From Charina bottae (taxonomy: Eukaryota; Chordata; Lepidosauria; Squamata; Charinaidae): 64,000 nt of DNA. Where the stretch lies: NCBI GenBank assembly GCA_023362775.1, contig JALMGJ010000015.1, forward strand, positions 13,130,501-13,194,500. Reading direction: 5' to 3'. The translations under genes were made by a program, and so were the position numbers. The stretch's first letter is position 1. Every line of letters starts with the position of its first letter. Shown here one piece after another: positions 33,901 to 43,800 of the stretch. The notes under the pieces were generated by a model. It saw nothing but the letters and a program-made list of their open reading frames with translations. It did no database searches and had not been told where the DNA came from.

Positions 33901-36900
33901 TAAGAACATAGAAGAACAAAACAAGTCAAAGCTAAAACCAATATTGACTTCTTTTATTCAGAGAACCAGAATATTGAACATTAATTCAAGCGATTTGTAT
34001 TTACTACCTGCTGTGAGAGATTGATACAACGATCATCACTGAAAATCTCTTCAATACAACTTGGTACCTAAAAGCCAAATTTAACAAAATATTTGTTTCC
34101 ACAGTTTTTTCCATTAGGAATTCAGTCATTATGCAACTAAAAGATCTGATAGGAGATAGAGACTTTTCTTTACCTTAGTAGCAATTACAGCTGTGTTTAC
34201 ATTTTTAATAGCTTCTTCAAAGTTTTCTTCATCTTCTAGAATTCCATTTTCATTCTTTAAAATTCCTAGGAAGAAATGAAGAAGACTTTATTAACTAGGA
34301 AATAGGTGGTAAACAGACATTCTTTACTTCTTTTGAATTCATATTAATATGCAGGGATTTTTTAAAGTAAGTTAATGATATTGTATGCCACTAAAGCAGA
34401 ATTAGGATGCATATTTACATGTATCTTTAAATAAAGCCCACAGAAACATAACATTGCAATAAGAGAGACAGATAAGATTGCCAAAAACTCTCACTTGGTA
34501 TTACCTTGCCTAATCATCTCACGGAAGGCTTCCTTTTCCTTGTAGTTCTTAGGTATCTGACCATTGTTCTAAATATAAATATCATAGATTTGAATTTTAT
34601 GAAACTATGTATTAAGGCAAATAAAAGTTAGTTCAAATGAAGTAACAAGGAAATGATACCTGAATATTATAACTGTGTTTATATGCAAGGGAAATCATTA
34701 TTCTTTAGTATTCAATGCTGATCAGAAAGAAACAAATGTGCTTACCCATTCTGCTCCTGCAAATAAGAGCAACTGAACGAACAGAATGTTTGTCAATGGT
34801 TTATCTATCATTATATGTGAATGTGGCTTGGTTTTGTCATAAGTCAAGAACAAATGTGCCTTAAAAGTCTACTTTATTATGTAGTGAAGTTTATTGTTGT
34901 AACCACAGGTCATAACATAAGAATTCAATAAAATACAATAACATTAAAACAAGCCAGAATTCCCGTTTTACATATAATGCTAACCAAATCATAGATAGCT
35001 GCGCCTGCTAGCAGATGGTTGAAGCAAGAATATATAAAGTGGAGCACATCAGACTGTTAACTTGTTCATATTTAAGCCCAAATGTTTAAGCCAGAGTGTA
35101 CCAGTGAGTTAGAGACAAGATTAATCAAGTTTAGCGTAAATCTCTGCAATCTATGGAACAAGCTGTGACTAATTTAAGCCCCATTCATTTCAAAGGATCT
35201 GCACTAAACATGACTCAGTGTACATCAGATTTTTAAAATTTCCATATATATACCTATATAGATATGAAGAGACAGATATATATTATCTCTCACACACCAT
35301 GTTGCTAGTTTAAACAAAGCACTCCTGGTGGCTTATATTTTAAAAACATTACTTAAAAACTAGTAACAAGCTTAGCAGCAGGATCTTATATTAAAAAAAA
35401 GACATACAGTTAAACATGATATAAACATGGGCACAATCCACCCACATGGGGTATAGAAGGTGAACACAACCCCCTTCTCTACAATGCCCCCATGCACTGC
35501 CTGCAAATGGGTTTCTGTGCTCCAGTGAGTTGCGGCGGAGAGAGAATGGGGAAGAAGAGGGCTTTACTGAAGTCTGTCGGGCTTCACTTAACTACAACAG
35601 GCCCAAGTTAAGACTTCCAAAAGTTCATCTGAATGGCATTAGATGGGCTTGATATCTAGCTACAATCCAGTCTCACCTATAGTTTGCCTGTGACTTCAAC
35701 AGCACGCAAACAGCCTGTGAGCAAGACTGCAGCATATGAAAGCACCTAAGCCCCTTTGGAGGACTTCTCCCAGTTCTGCAGCAGAAAGCATGGGTAACGT
35801 AAGTGAGACTCCTACTACCACCAAGGTATCCACATACCTCATTACACCATTTTTCTAGATACTGGGATACAATCACAATCCATGGAATGTGGCTGTGTTC
35901 CTGCAAATGCAAAATTAAAGCAAGTATAGCAAAATAAAGAAACCAACTAAAATAACGCAATTCTAAAGTTGGAAAGCAGGGTTGTTGGGAAGTAGTGTTG
36001 CTGTACAAACTCAATTCATAATGCAACAAAAAAATAGGTAAATAAACAGAATTGCCTTCAGTAACAGCCATTATAAAATAATTGTTGAATAACCCGTTCA
36101 CTTTGTGTGATAGATCTAAAGAATTTAAACAGTTTCCTCAGCTCTGCAGGTTTCCATTTGATTCTGAAAATCCAGTTAAAAGTAGGGATTCACAGTTATA
36201 TGTTGGAAAGTCTCAACAGAGCCAAATATAGCCATGTACCTGAAAGAAATTCAAAGCATTTTAGATACTTCTGAATTATTTAAACTTCTTGGCTGGCTGG
36301 CTGCATCTTGAAATTATGCTGGAAGTATATCGAGAAGGCAAGTCTGTAATAATGGAGTTGGTTCAAAAAGCATGCTTGGATTTGCTTTTTCCTAGAACAG
36401 ACTTCACCCTGTCCTGTATGAATTTCTATGTAAGTTCAATAAGCCATTCAACATAACAAAATCAGATTTGACATATAACAGGTGAATCCACTGACAATCT
36501 TTAAATCAAGCCCCATTTTCTTCTTTGAAAAGAATGTCCTTTGTATGTAGTAAATGTAGCATAAAACGGAGTTCTAGAACAAATTCAGGAACCATCTCTA
36601 AAGCCTGTATGCACATACTGAGGAGTAGGCCAAGTCTGTACCAACCTTTTTTTCCATATGCTCTAAACTGTAAGACTGAACGTGTTCTCTCAGCTCTGGA
36701 AATGGATTGTCCAGTCTCAAATCATCCAATGCGTTATCTGGGTGAGATTCTACAACTATTGAAACATTAAGCAATGTTTTAATTTTGAAGCCAAAGCTGA
36801 AGATAGCATTATTGCTACAGTTTGTGGATCCCATCAATTTTTGCTACTATTATTATGAGAGATGTTATTATGTAAGCTGCCCTTGGAGGGCTTTTGTTCA

Positions 36901-39900
36901 GAAGGATGACCTCAAAATATTCTGACCTCAAAACACAATTCAATGATTATACATGGATTTGTAAACAATATGACCTTCCCTGGCGATTTAACATTGCATC
37001 TAGAGGTGATAACATACAATGTAAAATCCCTAGGAAAAACAGCATACTACAAGGAGTATTTCAAGTCAGTTTTCAAATTATAATTTGGAACTGATTACAT
37101 TTTCTGTCTCACAAGTTACTAGGCTAATTTAAAGAATTAGCTAATCTATTCTTTATAAAACAAATCTATTACATCTATTTAGGATGTAGCTCCCTAAAAC
37201 AAGCCACATGAAATTAAAAGACAGTAATCAATACAGAAACTTTGCTACTTACCATTTTAATAAATGGTTGCATATACAGGATAATCTTTAATCACTAAAT
37301 ATTTTATCTGGATGTTCTTTAACAATGGAATGTTCTTTAATCACTAAATATCTTACCTGGATGTTCTTTAATAACAATTCTCATATATCCTATTAGTCCA
37401 TAAGTCCTACAAATTAAGAGGGGGATGTTGTAATTCCAGAGGACATCAGCTAGCCTGAGCAGCGTACTGAAAAACAAAAGATGTACAGGAAAAATCAAAG
37501 AACAATGAACAGAAAATACACAGCCACTAGAATCCACCAGCAAATATTTCTTCAGTGTATAGCACATCTATAGGTAGTTCTCATACTTCAACAAGCTCTT
37601 GAACAAGCAAGAATATCTTGTTACTGAGGTCCTTTAGCTCATAACATTCTAGTGTTTTATTTATTTATTTAAACAATTTATAATTTTATATTGTATATAA
37701 AACAGCAATTCTTTGGAAGACATGTTACATCTGGATGGCAAGACAGGACGGAATCACACTTACAAAACCAAGAAGGTTGCTAAATTGTTATCAATAGCTA
37801 TAGCTGTTAGAAACTGTCTGGTTCCTTCTTCATGCTATTAACTGTTAGTTGCTGAACGCTTTAGGATTTTCTTGTAATTTTTAAAATTTTCTCTTATAGT
37901 TATTGTATTGTATGCTGGTCTTGTATTGTGTTTGGTCTTGGACCGTAAATAAATTTTGATTGACTGATCACACAAGTTCAACAGAATTTCTCAAATACAC
38001 TCTATATGATTTACCAACACAAAGTGCTAAGCAATATTTTTCCTCTAGCTGTAACAGTACACAATCTGCAACAGGGGAGGAAAACCAGCCAAAGATAGAA
38101 AAAGAAAGGTCTTAATTTCTCCACTGCAAATTATAACCCTACTCTTTTTCACTGACCAAGCAGCTCAGATTCCTGGAATACTTCAACTTTGTTTATCGAT
38201 CCTCCGAGAAGATAGGAAGATTCAAAGGGTATAAAGGGCAGAGTTATGTACCTTTTCCAGTCTCATGTGTACCTGCTCAGAACCTTCGCTGCAGAAGTTC
38301 CTATACTGAACTGGTAGGTCTGAATATAAGTAGAACTCCATGCAACTGCAAATCCCACTTTATCATTGCCTGTAATCATGCAGAAGCTGGGTTCCCACAT
38401 TATACGAACCAACAACTTACTGAATGAAGTCCAATAGCTGGGTATGGACACAGATCTAAACCATAAACCATGTTTTATAAACCATATAATAGTTGAATTC
38501 ATACAATGCAACAAGCCAAAACCCAACACACATCATGATTTAGTGCACTGTGTGAATCAGTAAAAGGACTGTACTTGTCTTCAAGCAAACACATGCAAAA
38601 TTCCCATTCAGCCATTCTGATAGAACATCCCACTGACAACTTTTGACCTTCCTGTATTATGAAGATATAAAAAAGAAGCTTGTCTGATTCACACACACAA
38701 TTACAAAGCCAATGGTGTATTGGAATGACAAGAGATGGACGATGAGACCACACATCACGTTAAATCAAATATTATTTGTTTGGTTTTGACTTGGTATAAT
38801 GTGTGAACCCAGACACTATGGCTTAATAAACCATGTTTGAATTGAGGCAGCAACAGAGCAAGTAAAGCAGGGCTTTCCAAAGTTTTCCTGCGGCGACACA
38901 CCAACCGCCGTTGGTGTGTCGCCGCGGGAAAACCAGGAAGTGCCGCGGTTGTGGCAGCGCGCAAAAACCCAGAAGCGCTGCTTCCGCTTTTGGATTTTTG
39001 TGTGCCGCCGTTGGTGTGTCGCCGCAGGAAAACCCGGAAGTGCTGATGATGATCAGCGCTTCCGGGTTGTGTGGCGACACACCAGACTGTGTGTGGCGAC
39101 ACACTTTTGTGTCGCCACACACAGTTTGGAAAGCTCTGAAGTAAAGGATAAAGAAAAATAACCAGTTACGGAGATTATGTGCTGAAAATAAAAACATACA
39201 ATTTCCATTTTTAAAAAATGAATGTGAAATAAAACATGTGTATTTAAAGTCAATAATATCAATTTCATTCCAGCTTACCTTTCTGGGAGTTGAGTTGCAA
39301 TCACTACATTAAACCGACAGAAAAAGGAAGGATCATTGTCGAGAAGTTTATCTGGATTCTTGAGAAAACATAAAAAACATCCATCTGTATTGCAGCATAA
39401 AGCAATCAATATAAAAGGATTCAAAATTAAAATGTCCTTCCCTAGCTCAGTGCAATTCTTCATGAACTGCAAATTTATTTCTTTATTTATTTTTCAAATT
39501 TAGCAACCGCCCATCTCCCCCAGAAAAGGGGGACTCTGGGCAGTTTACAATAGGAAACACATTAAAACAATAAGTATAAATACATCTAAAAATATAAGTA
39601 TACAATTACCAAATATAAATATAAAAAGAATAAATATAAAATCCAAGTGGCCATAAAAGATCTAATTCAGCGAGGAGAGCTCTAAGGCACCAGCCACCCC
39701 CAAGAATAACTACTCCCCTTCTCACCCCAAGCAAGACGGCAGAGCCAAGTCTTCAGGTTCTTCCGGAAGGTACAATTATATAAACTCAAACTTTTTCCCC
39801 TTCTAAGTGGCACCTCATGCTACAGACAGTTCAGTTCTGTCCATCTGTCCCCTTCAACTGGCATACATCACCTACATAGGTGAGACAAGAGTCTCTTCAA

Positions 39901-42900
39901 CGAAGACTATTCTAGCTTGGCTATTATTAAATTCACATTAGACATTAATATGATGGATTTTGATGAACATACTAACCACTGCAAAAGCAGACTGTTATAG
40001 GAGTGAATTCATGTTGCTTATGATATCAAATCACATACATCTTAAATGGGATTTGTTGCTTGAAGTGAGAAAAAGGATGTTTTTTGATATGAGCCTACAC
40101 TAGAGCAAGATTTGGTATTCTATTATTGTGTATTGTAGTAATACGTAACTTAGTCTTACATACTTTTCCGACTTGTTAGCACATTAATGTGTGTAAAAAT
40201 GTTTAATGCAAACCTCTTCCACAAAATTTCCAAAGACATCATTATTAAATTCTTGCAGCAGTTCTGTGGCGCACTGTGCTCGATTCTGTTTAAAAACAAT
40301 AAGCAGATGTGTTACATTGCTATGACTGACATAAACAGATTTAAAATTTTATCCTGAAAGGTGAGAATATAAATATTCAAAAAAAATAATAATAATAAAA
40401 TTACTATATTTAAATGAACTTGCTGAAATTGATGGAACTTAAGCCAGCCATAAGTAAGTCCTACTGGTTTGAACTAGCCTATTTCAAATACACCTCAATC
40501 TGGATCCAAATCAGATATCGCACAATAAAGGTAAAGGTTCCCCCCGCACATTTGTGCAGTCGTGTCTGACTCTAGGGGCCGGTGCTCATCTCTGTTTGTT
40601 AGCTGAAGAGCCAGCATTGTCCGAAGACACTTCCACGGTCATGTGTCTGGCATGACGCATGCGGAACGCTGTTACCATCTCACCGAAGTGGTACCTATTA
40701 ATCTACTTGCATTTGCATGCTTTCGAATTGCTAGGTTGGCAAGAGCTGGAGCTAGTGCAGGAGCTCACTCCGCACACAGGGCTAGGGATTTGAACCTCCA
40801 AACTTGTGATCTTCCGATCGACAAGCCTGGCGTCTTACCCGCTGAGCCACCACGCCCCTTTTATTGCACAATAAATGGACACAAAATTGTGTTGCATGTT
40901 ACATTTCCAAACTAAGAATTTCTGGGTAGATGTAATTTGAGACAGCTTACTACATTCAGATATGAATAAAAATGCTTTAATAAAGATGAATGGGAACATA
41001 TCAGGGGAAGTCCTAAGGCTACTACTTTTGAAAACAGACACGTGTGATTTGAGGTGTATCAGAAAATGTCCAGCAATGAACACAGAAGGGCACACAACTT
41101 ATGCAATAGGGAACAAAAAGCTGCTTCAAGTTTTGTTCAGAAGAACACTCTCCTTTGCAAATGCAGATGGACAGATCTTCATTGTGAATGAACTAATCAG
41201 AACAAATCATTTGTAAAAGATTTCATGTGCTCCTTCTTAAGCAACCTGCTTATTTGTATTAAAGCTGTGTCATAGAAGTACATGTATTTAGGCTCCAACA
41301 TATATTTACTTAGGAATAAGTCTCACAAAGGGGATCACTTCTCTATAGAAATGTAGGCTATATATGTTTATTATGAAAGGGAAAGGAAAAAAAACATTTC
41401 ATTGAATGGATCCTATGCACTACATAATCACTCACATAAATAAACACATTTAGTATTTCCTTACTTGACCAATATTGCTTCTTTGAAGGAAGAAGCTAAA
41501 AGAGAAGAAATAATTCCTTTAGAATTTTATTATAATTACAATTTCTGAAAGTAAAACTATGTGGACAATTCACCCCATAGAAAATCTCGATTACATTTTT
41601 CCTCTCTAAAATCTTCCAATATTTTAAATACTTGCTTGAAATCAATACACTTGAATATGTTGTCTTGTTTGTAGATTCACATAAATAAAACCTACAGTTC
41701 CATTTACAAAACCAGAGTGTTTCAGGTTTAGTCTACACAGATCTCTATGTTATTCAAAGATGTACAACTTAACATCCCACTTGTCTTTACCATGCCATTA
41801 AAATGGTGTCAAAGAATGAGGTGAACAGTGGCATATGAATATTGACTAAGGTTCAACATGGATATGTTCTGAAATAATCAGCAAGGGTTCACATATCAAT
41901 GCAAACTATATTTACAGCAGCAAGAAAGCATTTCACATCTTTTTGCTCCATATTCCCACCGAAAGAGTTTGAAATTGACCTAAAATTATCTTTTTCTTTT
42001 ATCCATTCAATCGTGTCCAATTCTCGGAGACTGCCTGGACAAGTCCCTGCAGTTTTCTTGGCAACGTTTTTCAGAAGTGGTTTGCCATTGCCTCCTTCCT
42101 AGGGATGAGAGAGGGTGACTGGCCCAAGGTCACCCAGCTGGCTTTGTGTCTGAGGCAGGACTAGAACTCTCAGTCTCCCAGTTTCTGGCCTGATGCCTTA
42201 ACCGCTACACTAAACTGGCTCTTGTGTCTTTGTTTTTACCAACCTTAAAACATCGAAAATAAACAGAGAACACTATGAGTCTATCAATACTCCCTCCAGT
42301 TAAACAATATGAAAGTGCAAAAAATGGCACTCAATCTACTGTAGTTCATGGAGTAACTGGGGGAAAAAAACCTTACCTCCAATCCACATACTGTAAGTAA
42401 TCAGAATCCCCTATTCATGTTCTCAGTATATGCTGTGTGTATCTGTTTATCATTTAGAAAAGACAAACAAGCCTTTTACAAGAGGAACCTATGCAGCAGC
42501 AAACATGTCATTCTTTCTCCTTCTATGTAAAAGGCACTGAAAGCGCTGAAGCCAACAGGATAGCAAGCTGGCATTTTTGCAGTTAGGTGCTTTTTCATCA
42601 TAGCTGTAACCTTAATTTTATGTTATCACAGCTGGGGTGCATCTGAGCTGCTTGACCATTGGCCACCCTTTTCGGACACACTCACCCAAGCAAAAGCAAA
42701 CAGGGATGAAATATTTGTAGAAAACACATTACCTGTTTCCAACATCTTCCCCAGTGACTTGATTCCCATCTACGATTGTAAATGATCCAACACCTTAAAG
42801 AAAAAACCAAGTTAGTCATCACACTAAACTACAACTTGACGGGGGCAAAATTACAGCTTGTAAAAGTCATTTGTACCTGGTAGAACTAGGTTTTTGAGGA

Positions 42901-43627
42901 CTTCTGTTCCTGTGGCTGTTGCAGTTATCACACAAACGTGGGCAGATTCTAAAGCCTCTTGTCCATGATCACCCCATAACCTGCAACATGAAGGCGGAAA
43001 TACAAAGATGATTTCTAATACCAAGGAATTAGAGCAGTGTTTCTCAACCTTGACAACTTTAAGATGTGTGGCCTTCAACTCCCAGCACTCTATACATGAA
43101 TATATATGCATGTATAAAATATGCACATATAAACAGATCTGCATATATAAAATATGTATTCTTATTCTTATCTCTGGAATGGATGGATGAATAAATAAAC
43201 AAACGAGGATTCCGGAAATAAGAATTCAAGGCAGCCCGGCCACCGGGCCAATGAATGGCCATCCTCCGTCTGGCGGATACGGGCGACCGGGAGCCCCAGG
43301 AACCGGAGAACAGCCCACTGCCCCGTGGCCGGGAGGCTCAGGGTAGAGGAGAGGAGGAAAAGGGGCCTTGCACCAGAGGAGCCGGGCCAAAAGGAGCCGC
43401 GGAAGCTGCACACCGCGGGCGCCCCAAGGCAGAGGCTCTCCGCCCGCCTTCCTCCTCCTCCTCCTCCTCGGCCCCGCTGCCTGAAGCGCCCGGAACCGCA
43501 GCAAAGAGAGCCCTCCTTCCCCTCAGCTCAGCCGGACCCCGCCGACTTCTCCTCGCCTCAGCTGCCGGTCGTAGCGCTGCTCCTTCAGGCTGAGCCGGCT
43601 CGACACCGCCGCTCGCCCTGACGCCAT
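24842..43627 (-). CDS. NAE1: NAE1 (APPBP1), regulatory subunit of the NEDD8-activating enzyme E1; complete, 20 coding exons
   Basis: NAE1 pairs with UBA3 to form the E1 that adenylates NEDD8 and passes it to UBE2M/UBE2F for cullin neddylation. All 20 coding exons were found. Their lengths sum to 1623 bp and every phase joins, giving 540 residues (human 534). The start is [20 protein letters not shown], a few residues longer than the human N-terminus. The pseudo-adenylation fold begins [16 protein letters not shown] with the loop ATATGTE. The C-terminal half continues through [29 protein letters not shown] and [17 protein letters not shown] to the end peptide [11 protein letters not shown]. 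As in the family, the E1 catalytic cysteine is not in this subunit (it is in UBA3). Promoter is a CpG island. Introns carry a PLE, hAT MITEs, SINEs and a TIR element; exon 1 uses a GC donor. Confidence 0.97.
25893..26410. mobile_element. TIR element with the 'taccgtattttccggcgtata' ends, NAE1 intron 19
   Basis: Four copies of the terminus taccgtattttccggcgtat lie in alternating orientation: 25893, inverted to 25993, 26320, inverted to 26410. This gives two short palindromic units (101 and 91 bp) bracketing a CpG-rich core. The core has its own 34-bp inverted repeat (26004-26037 and 26129-26162, word 'gtgggcgactttggagcc'). It may be one composite nonautonomous DNA transposon or two MITEs flanking a third; no ORF supports a transposase. 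Confidence 0.7.
26692..26741 (-). CDS. NAE1: NAE1 coding exon 19
   Basis: 50 bp, about residues 488-504 ([17 protein letters not shown]). Acceptor ttttgtag, donor GTAAAA. Conserved in E1-like folds. Confidence 0.97.
26827..26941 (-). CDS. NAE1: NAE1 coding exon 18
   Basis: 115 bp, about residues 450-488. Acceptor tttttttag, donor GTAAGT. Peptide includes [16 protein letters not shown] and VKDDYVHE. Confidence 0.97.
27244..27336 (-). CDS. NAE1: NAE1 coding exon 17
   Basis: 93 bp, about residues 419-449. Acceptor acttaaag, donor GTAAAA. Peptide includes [20 protein letters not shown]. Confidence 0.97.
27868..27990. repeat. hAT-like MITE remnant ('gctacaattgccacgatc' variant)
   Basis: Degenerate form of the amniote MITE reading 'ggccctccagatgtt..gactacaactcccatcatcc..ggccatgatggctgggact'. 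Here 'ccatgatggctgggactaatgggaactgaggtccaaaacacctgg' words are clear. NAE1 intron 16. Confidence 0.55.
27985..28212 (-). mobile_element. 5S-rRNA-derived SINE
   Basis: 28120-28212 matches the reverse complement of vertebrate 5S rRNA: 'tccatccaagtattaatcag', then 'cgcttcaagctcagacaagat'. The adjoining 'ttgcaagaggcttgccgctgcctt' is the non-5S body. Head lies at the right, so minus orientation. Too diverged to be a functional 5S gene. Confidence 0.7.
28900..28965 (+). repeat. 3' end of a non-LTR retroelement with (ATTG)n tail
   Basis: The word 'tgctggtctatgaccgaaataaa' followed by attgattgattg recurs at about 20095-20135 and 37900-37965. Such a shared 3' end with a short tandem tail indicates a LINE-type family; name not assigned. 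Confidence 0.5.
29227..29313 (-). CDS. NAE1: NAE1 coding exon 16
   Basis: 87 bp, about residues 390-418. Acceptor gtgtttag, donor GTAAGC. Peptide includes [19 protein letters not shown], near-identical to human. Confidence 0.97.
29752..29791 (-). CDS. NAE1: NAE1 coding exon 15 (40 bp)
   Basis: Encodes [13 protein letters not shown]. Acceptor cttcacag, donor GTAAGT. Very short exon recognised by phase and family sequence. Confidence 0.95.
30601..30991. mobile_element. MITE of the 'caggtagtcc' family, TA-flanked, hit by a PLE
   Basis: Inverted ends caggtactcctcacttaatg and ctaagcaaggactacctg-like (30976-30991), both followed by TA. The target duplication of the PLE overlaps its right end, so the PLE landed at the edge of this MITE. 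NAE1 intron 14. Confidence 0.75.
31070..31118 (-). ncRNA. Hammerhead-like core in inverted left terminus of the PLE
   Basis: Minus strand: CTGAAGA (31110-31104), stem II with sequence differences (GCTTCTT/AAGGGGC, wobbles and a mismatch), GAAAC (31084-31080), GTTTCC. Likely weaker than the copies at 4.9-5.0 kb. Confidence 0.55.
31122..32300 (+). CDS. Penelope-like element ORF fragment: reverse transcriptase C-half plus GIY-YIG endonuclease
   Basis: 392 sense codons, open from the junction with the inverted terminal sequence to TAG at 32298-32300. The frame has no native start: the ATG at 31206 is internal. Near the N-end the RT motif [17 protein letters not shown] is followed by FTYVDD, the catalytic-site box. 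A basic linker follows. About 270 codons in, [20 protein letters not shown] and [12 protein letters not shown] form the GIY-YIG nuclease typical of Penelope-like elements. The N-terminal part of the RT is missing, so it cannot move on its own. Not a host gene. Confidence 0.9.
   Translation, partial: FCHLLDLCLNTTYFSYRGDFYRQKHGCAMGSPVSPIVANLYMEEVEKKALNTFQGTAPTHWFTYVDDTWVKIKAQEVQAFTDHINTIDANIRFTREDTKDNRLAFLDCEVLIGTGGKLEIGIYRKPTHKDQYLMSDSHHPLQHKLGVIRTLSHRAETILTSIDSKKNENQHLRTALKACGYPNWAFTKSKSTRPKTATDRAETQSKRKNLVIPYMAGVSEKIKRIFGKHHIPVYFKPTNTLRQRLVHPKDQTPKRKKSNVVYAIQCSEECSELYIGETKQPLYRRMAQHRRSNTTGPESAVYLHLKEKGHSFEDINVHILDREDKWFERGVKESIYANLENPSLNRGGGLRHNLSPIFLPALSSVPRKIKTISQSQQQQGNLNDPPLDDKGT
32390..32442 (+). 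ncRNA. Hammerhead-like core in right terminus of the PLE
   Basis: CTGAAGA at 32400-32406, stem II GCTCCTT/AAGGGGC with one G-U pair, GAAA at 32426-32429, then TGTTTCC. CTCAG upstream can pair with CTGAG downstream (stem I). Confidence 0.6.
32583..32658 (-). CDS. NAE1: NAE1 coding exon 14
   Basis: 76 bp, about residues 351-376 ([20 protein letters not shown]...). Acceptor ttttaag, donor GTGAGT. Its donor lies about 100 bp from the end of the PLE inserted in the following intron. Confidence 0.97.
33330..33619. mobile_element. hAT-like MITE ('cagagctttccaaact' family), copy 1
   Basis: Inverted ends cagagctttccaaact and agtttggaaagctctg. Perfect 8-bp target duplication gtttaagg at 33322-33329 and 33620-33627. 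NAE1 intron 13. Confidence 0.9.
33766..33899 (-). CDS. NAE1: NAE1 coding exon 13
   Basis: 134 bp, about residues 307-350. Acceptor gttcttag, donor GTAAGT. Peptide includes [20 protein letters not shown] and [10 protein letters not shown]. Confidence 0.97.
34008..34067 (-). CDS. NAE1: NAE1 coding exon 12
   Basis: 60 bp, residues 287-306, [20 protein letters not shown]. Acceptor gcttttag, donor GTAGTA. Confidence 0.97.
34174..34265 (-). CDS. NAE1: NAE1 coding exon 11
   Basis: 92 bp, about residues 256-286. Acceptor cttcctag, donor GTAAAG. Peptide includes [20 protein letters not shown]. Confidence 0.97.
34505..34568 (-). CDS. NAE1: NAE1 coding exon 10
   Basis: 64 bp, about residues 235-255, [20 protein letters not shown]. 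Acceptor atatttag, donor GTAATA. Confidence 0.96.
35838..35900 (-). CDS. NAE1: NAE1 coding exon 9
   Basis: 63 bp, residues 214-234, [20 protein letters not shown] plus E. Acceptor tttgcag, donor GTATGT. Confidence 0.96.
36646..36755 (-). CDS. NAE1: NAE1 coding exon 8
   Basis: 110 bp, about residues 177-213. Acceptor ttcaatag, donor GTTGGT (weak). Peptide includes [20 protein letters not shown]. Confidence 0.96.
37357..37466 (-). CDS. NAE1: NAE1 coding exon 7
   Basis: 110 bp, about residues 140-176. Acceptor tttttcag, donor GTAAGA. Peptide includes [21 protein letters not shown] 37-bp tract covering the donor is duplicated 49 bp downstream of it (see findings). Confidence 0.97.
38868..39138. 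mobile_element. hAT-like MITE ('cagagctttccaaact' family), copy 2 with divergent interior
   Basis: Ends cagggctttccaaag and gtttggaaagctctg. 8-bp duplication aagtaaag at 38860-38867 and 39139-39146. Unlike copies 1 and 3, the interior contains two hairpins built on 'gtgtgtcgcc' (about 38892-38921 and 39083-39121). NAE1 intron 6. Confidence 0.9.
39279..39358 (-). CDS. NAE1: NAE1 coding exon 6
   Basis: 80 bp, about residues 114-140. Acceptor ttctcaag, donor GTAAGC. Peptide includes [20 protein letters not shown]. Confidence 0.97.
39470..39790. repeat. Dispersed non-LTR-like repeat
   Basis: AT-rich stretch followed by 'gcagagccaagtcttcaggtt' and 'cttccggaagg'. The same order of words occurs at about 45090-45400 ('agagccaggtcttcatggcc', 'cttctggaagg'). 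Family not identified; a LINE 3' region is likely. Confidence 0.45.
40214..40285 (-). CDS. NAE1: NAE1 coding exon 5
   Basis: 72 bp, residues 90-113, [20 protein letters not shown] then FVEE. Acceptor taaacag, donor GTTTGC. Confidence 0.95.
40530..40865 (-). mobile_element. tRNA-derived squamate SINE, NAE1 intron 4
   Basis: Same family as 11793-12126, opposite orientation (tRNA-like head at the right, 'cttacccgctgagccaccac'). Target duplication gcacaataaa at 40520-40529 and 40866-40875. Confidence 0.85.
41465..41495 (-). CDS. NAE1: NAE1 coding exon 4 (31 bp microexon)
   Basis: Encodes [11 protein letters not shown] with the first base supplied by phase from exon 3. Acceptor cttttag, donor GTAAGG. 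Matches FFLQRSSIGK in mammals. Confidence 0.94.
42003..42224 (-). repeat. Sauria-related SINE variant
   Basis: Minus orientation. tRNA-like head complement 'ccgctacactaaactggc', B-box complement 'aggactagaactctcag', and body 'cctgcagttttcttggcaac' shared with the copy at 53290-53618. NAE1 intron 3. Confidence 0.75.
42733..42793 (-). CDS. NAE1: NAE1 coding exon 3
   Basis: 61 bp, about residues 59-78, [20 protein letters not shown]. Acceptor ctttaag, donor GTAATG. Confidence 0.96.
42877..42980 (-). CDS. NAE1: NAE1 coding exon 2
   Basis: 104 bp, about residues 24-58. Acceptor ttgcag, donor GTACAA. Peptide includes [20 protein letters not shown] and the conserved [16 protein letters not shown]. 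Confidence 0.97.
43035..43092. repeat. Fragment of a hAT-like MITE ('cagtgtttctcaacctt' type)
   Basis: cagtgtttctcaaccttgac followed by 'gtgtggccttcaactcccagcactc' is one end of a MITE common in squamates. NAE1 intron 1. Confidence 0.6.
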
Positions 43628-43800
43628 GACTCCCGTCCGCCGCTCGGCCTCCTGCGCTTCCGCCCGCCGCCGGGGAGGGCGCCCGAGCGCGCAGCGTCTG
43701 CGCCTGCGCGGCCACCGGTCCGCCGCCTGGGCTTCCCAGCCAGCCGGGGCGTTGGTGGGGCGCCCGAGCCGCAGGCGAGAACCTGACAGGGACGGCCGTT
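43230..43800. promoter_or_regulatory. NAE1: CpG island / NAE1 promoter
   Basis: GC-rich, CpG-dense block around NAE1 exon 1. About 70-85 bases upstream of the ATG (43699-43710) is an NRF1-like palindrome, ctgcgcctgcgcg. Long open frames on both strands here are composition artefacts. Confidence 0.75.
43557..43627 (-). CDS. NAE1: NAE1 coding exon 1 (start codon; GC splice donor)
   Basis: ATG at 43627-43625. Encodes [20 protein letters not shown] then RQL and AG of an arginine codon. The base pair after the exon is GC (43556-43555), giving AG|GCGAGG rather than GT. Joining here to exon 2 restores the conserved [13 protein letters not shown]. Confidence 0.93.
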
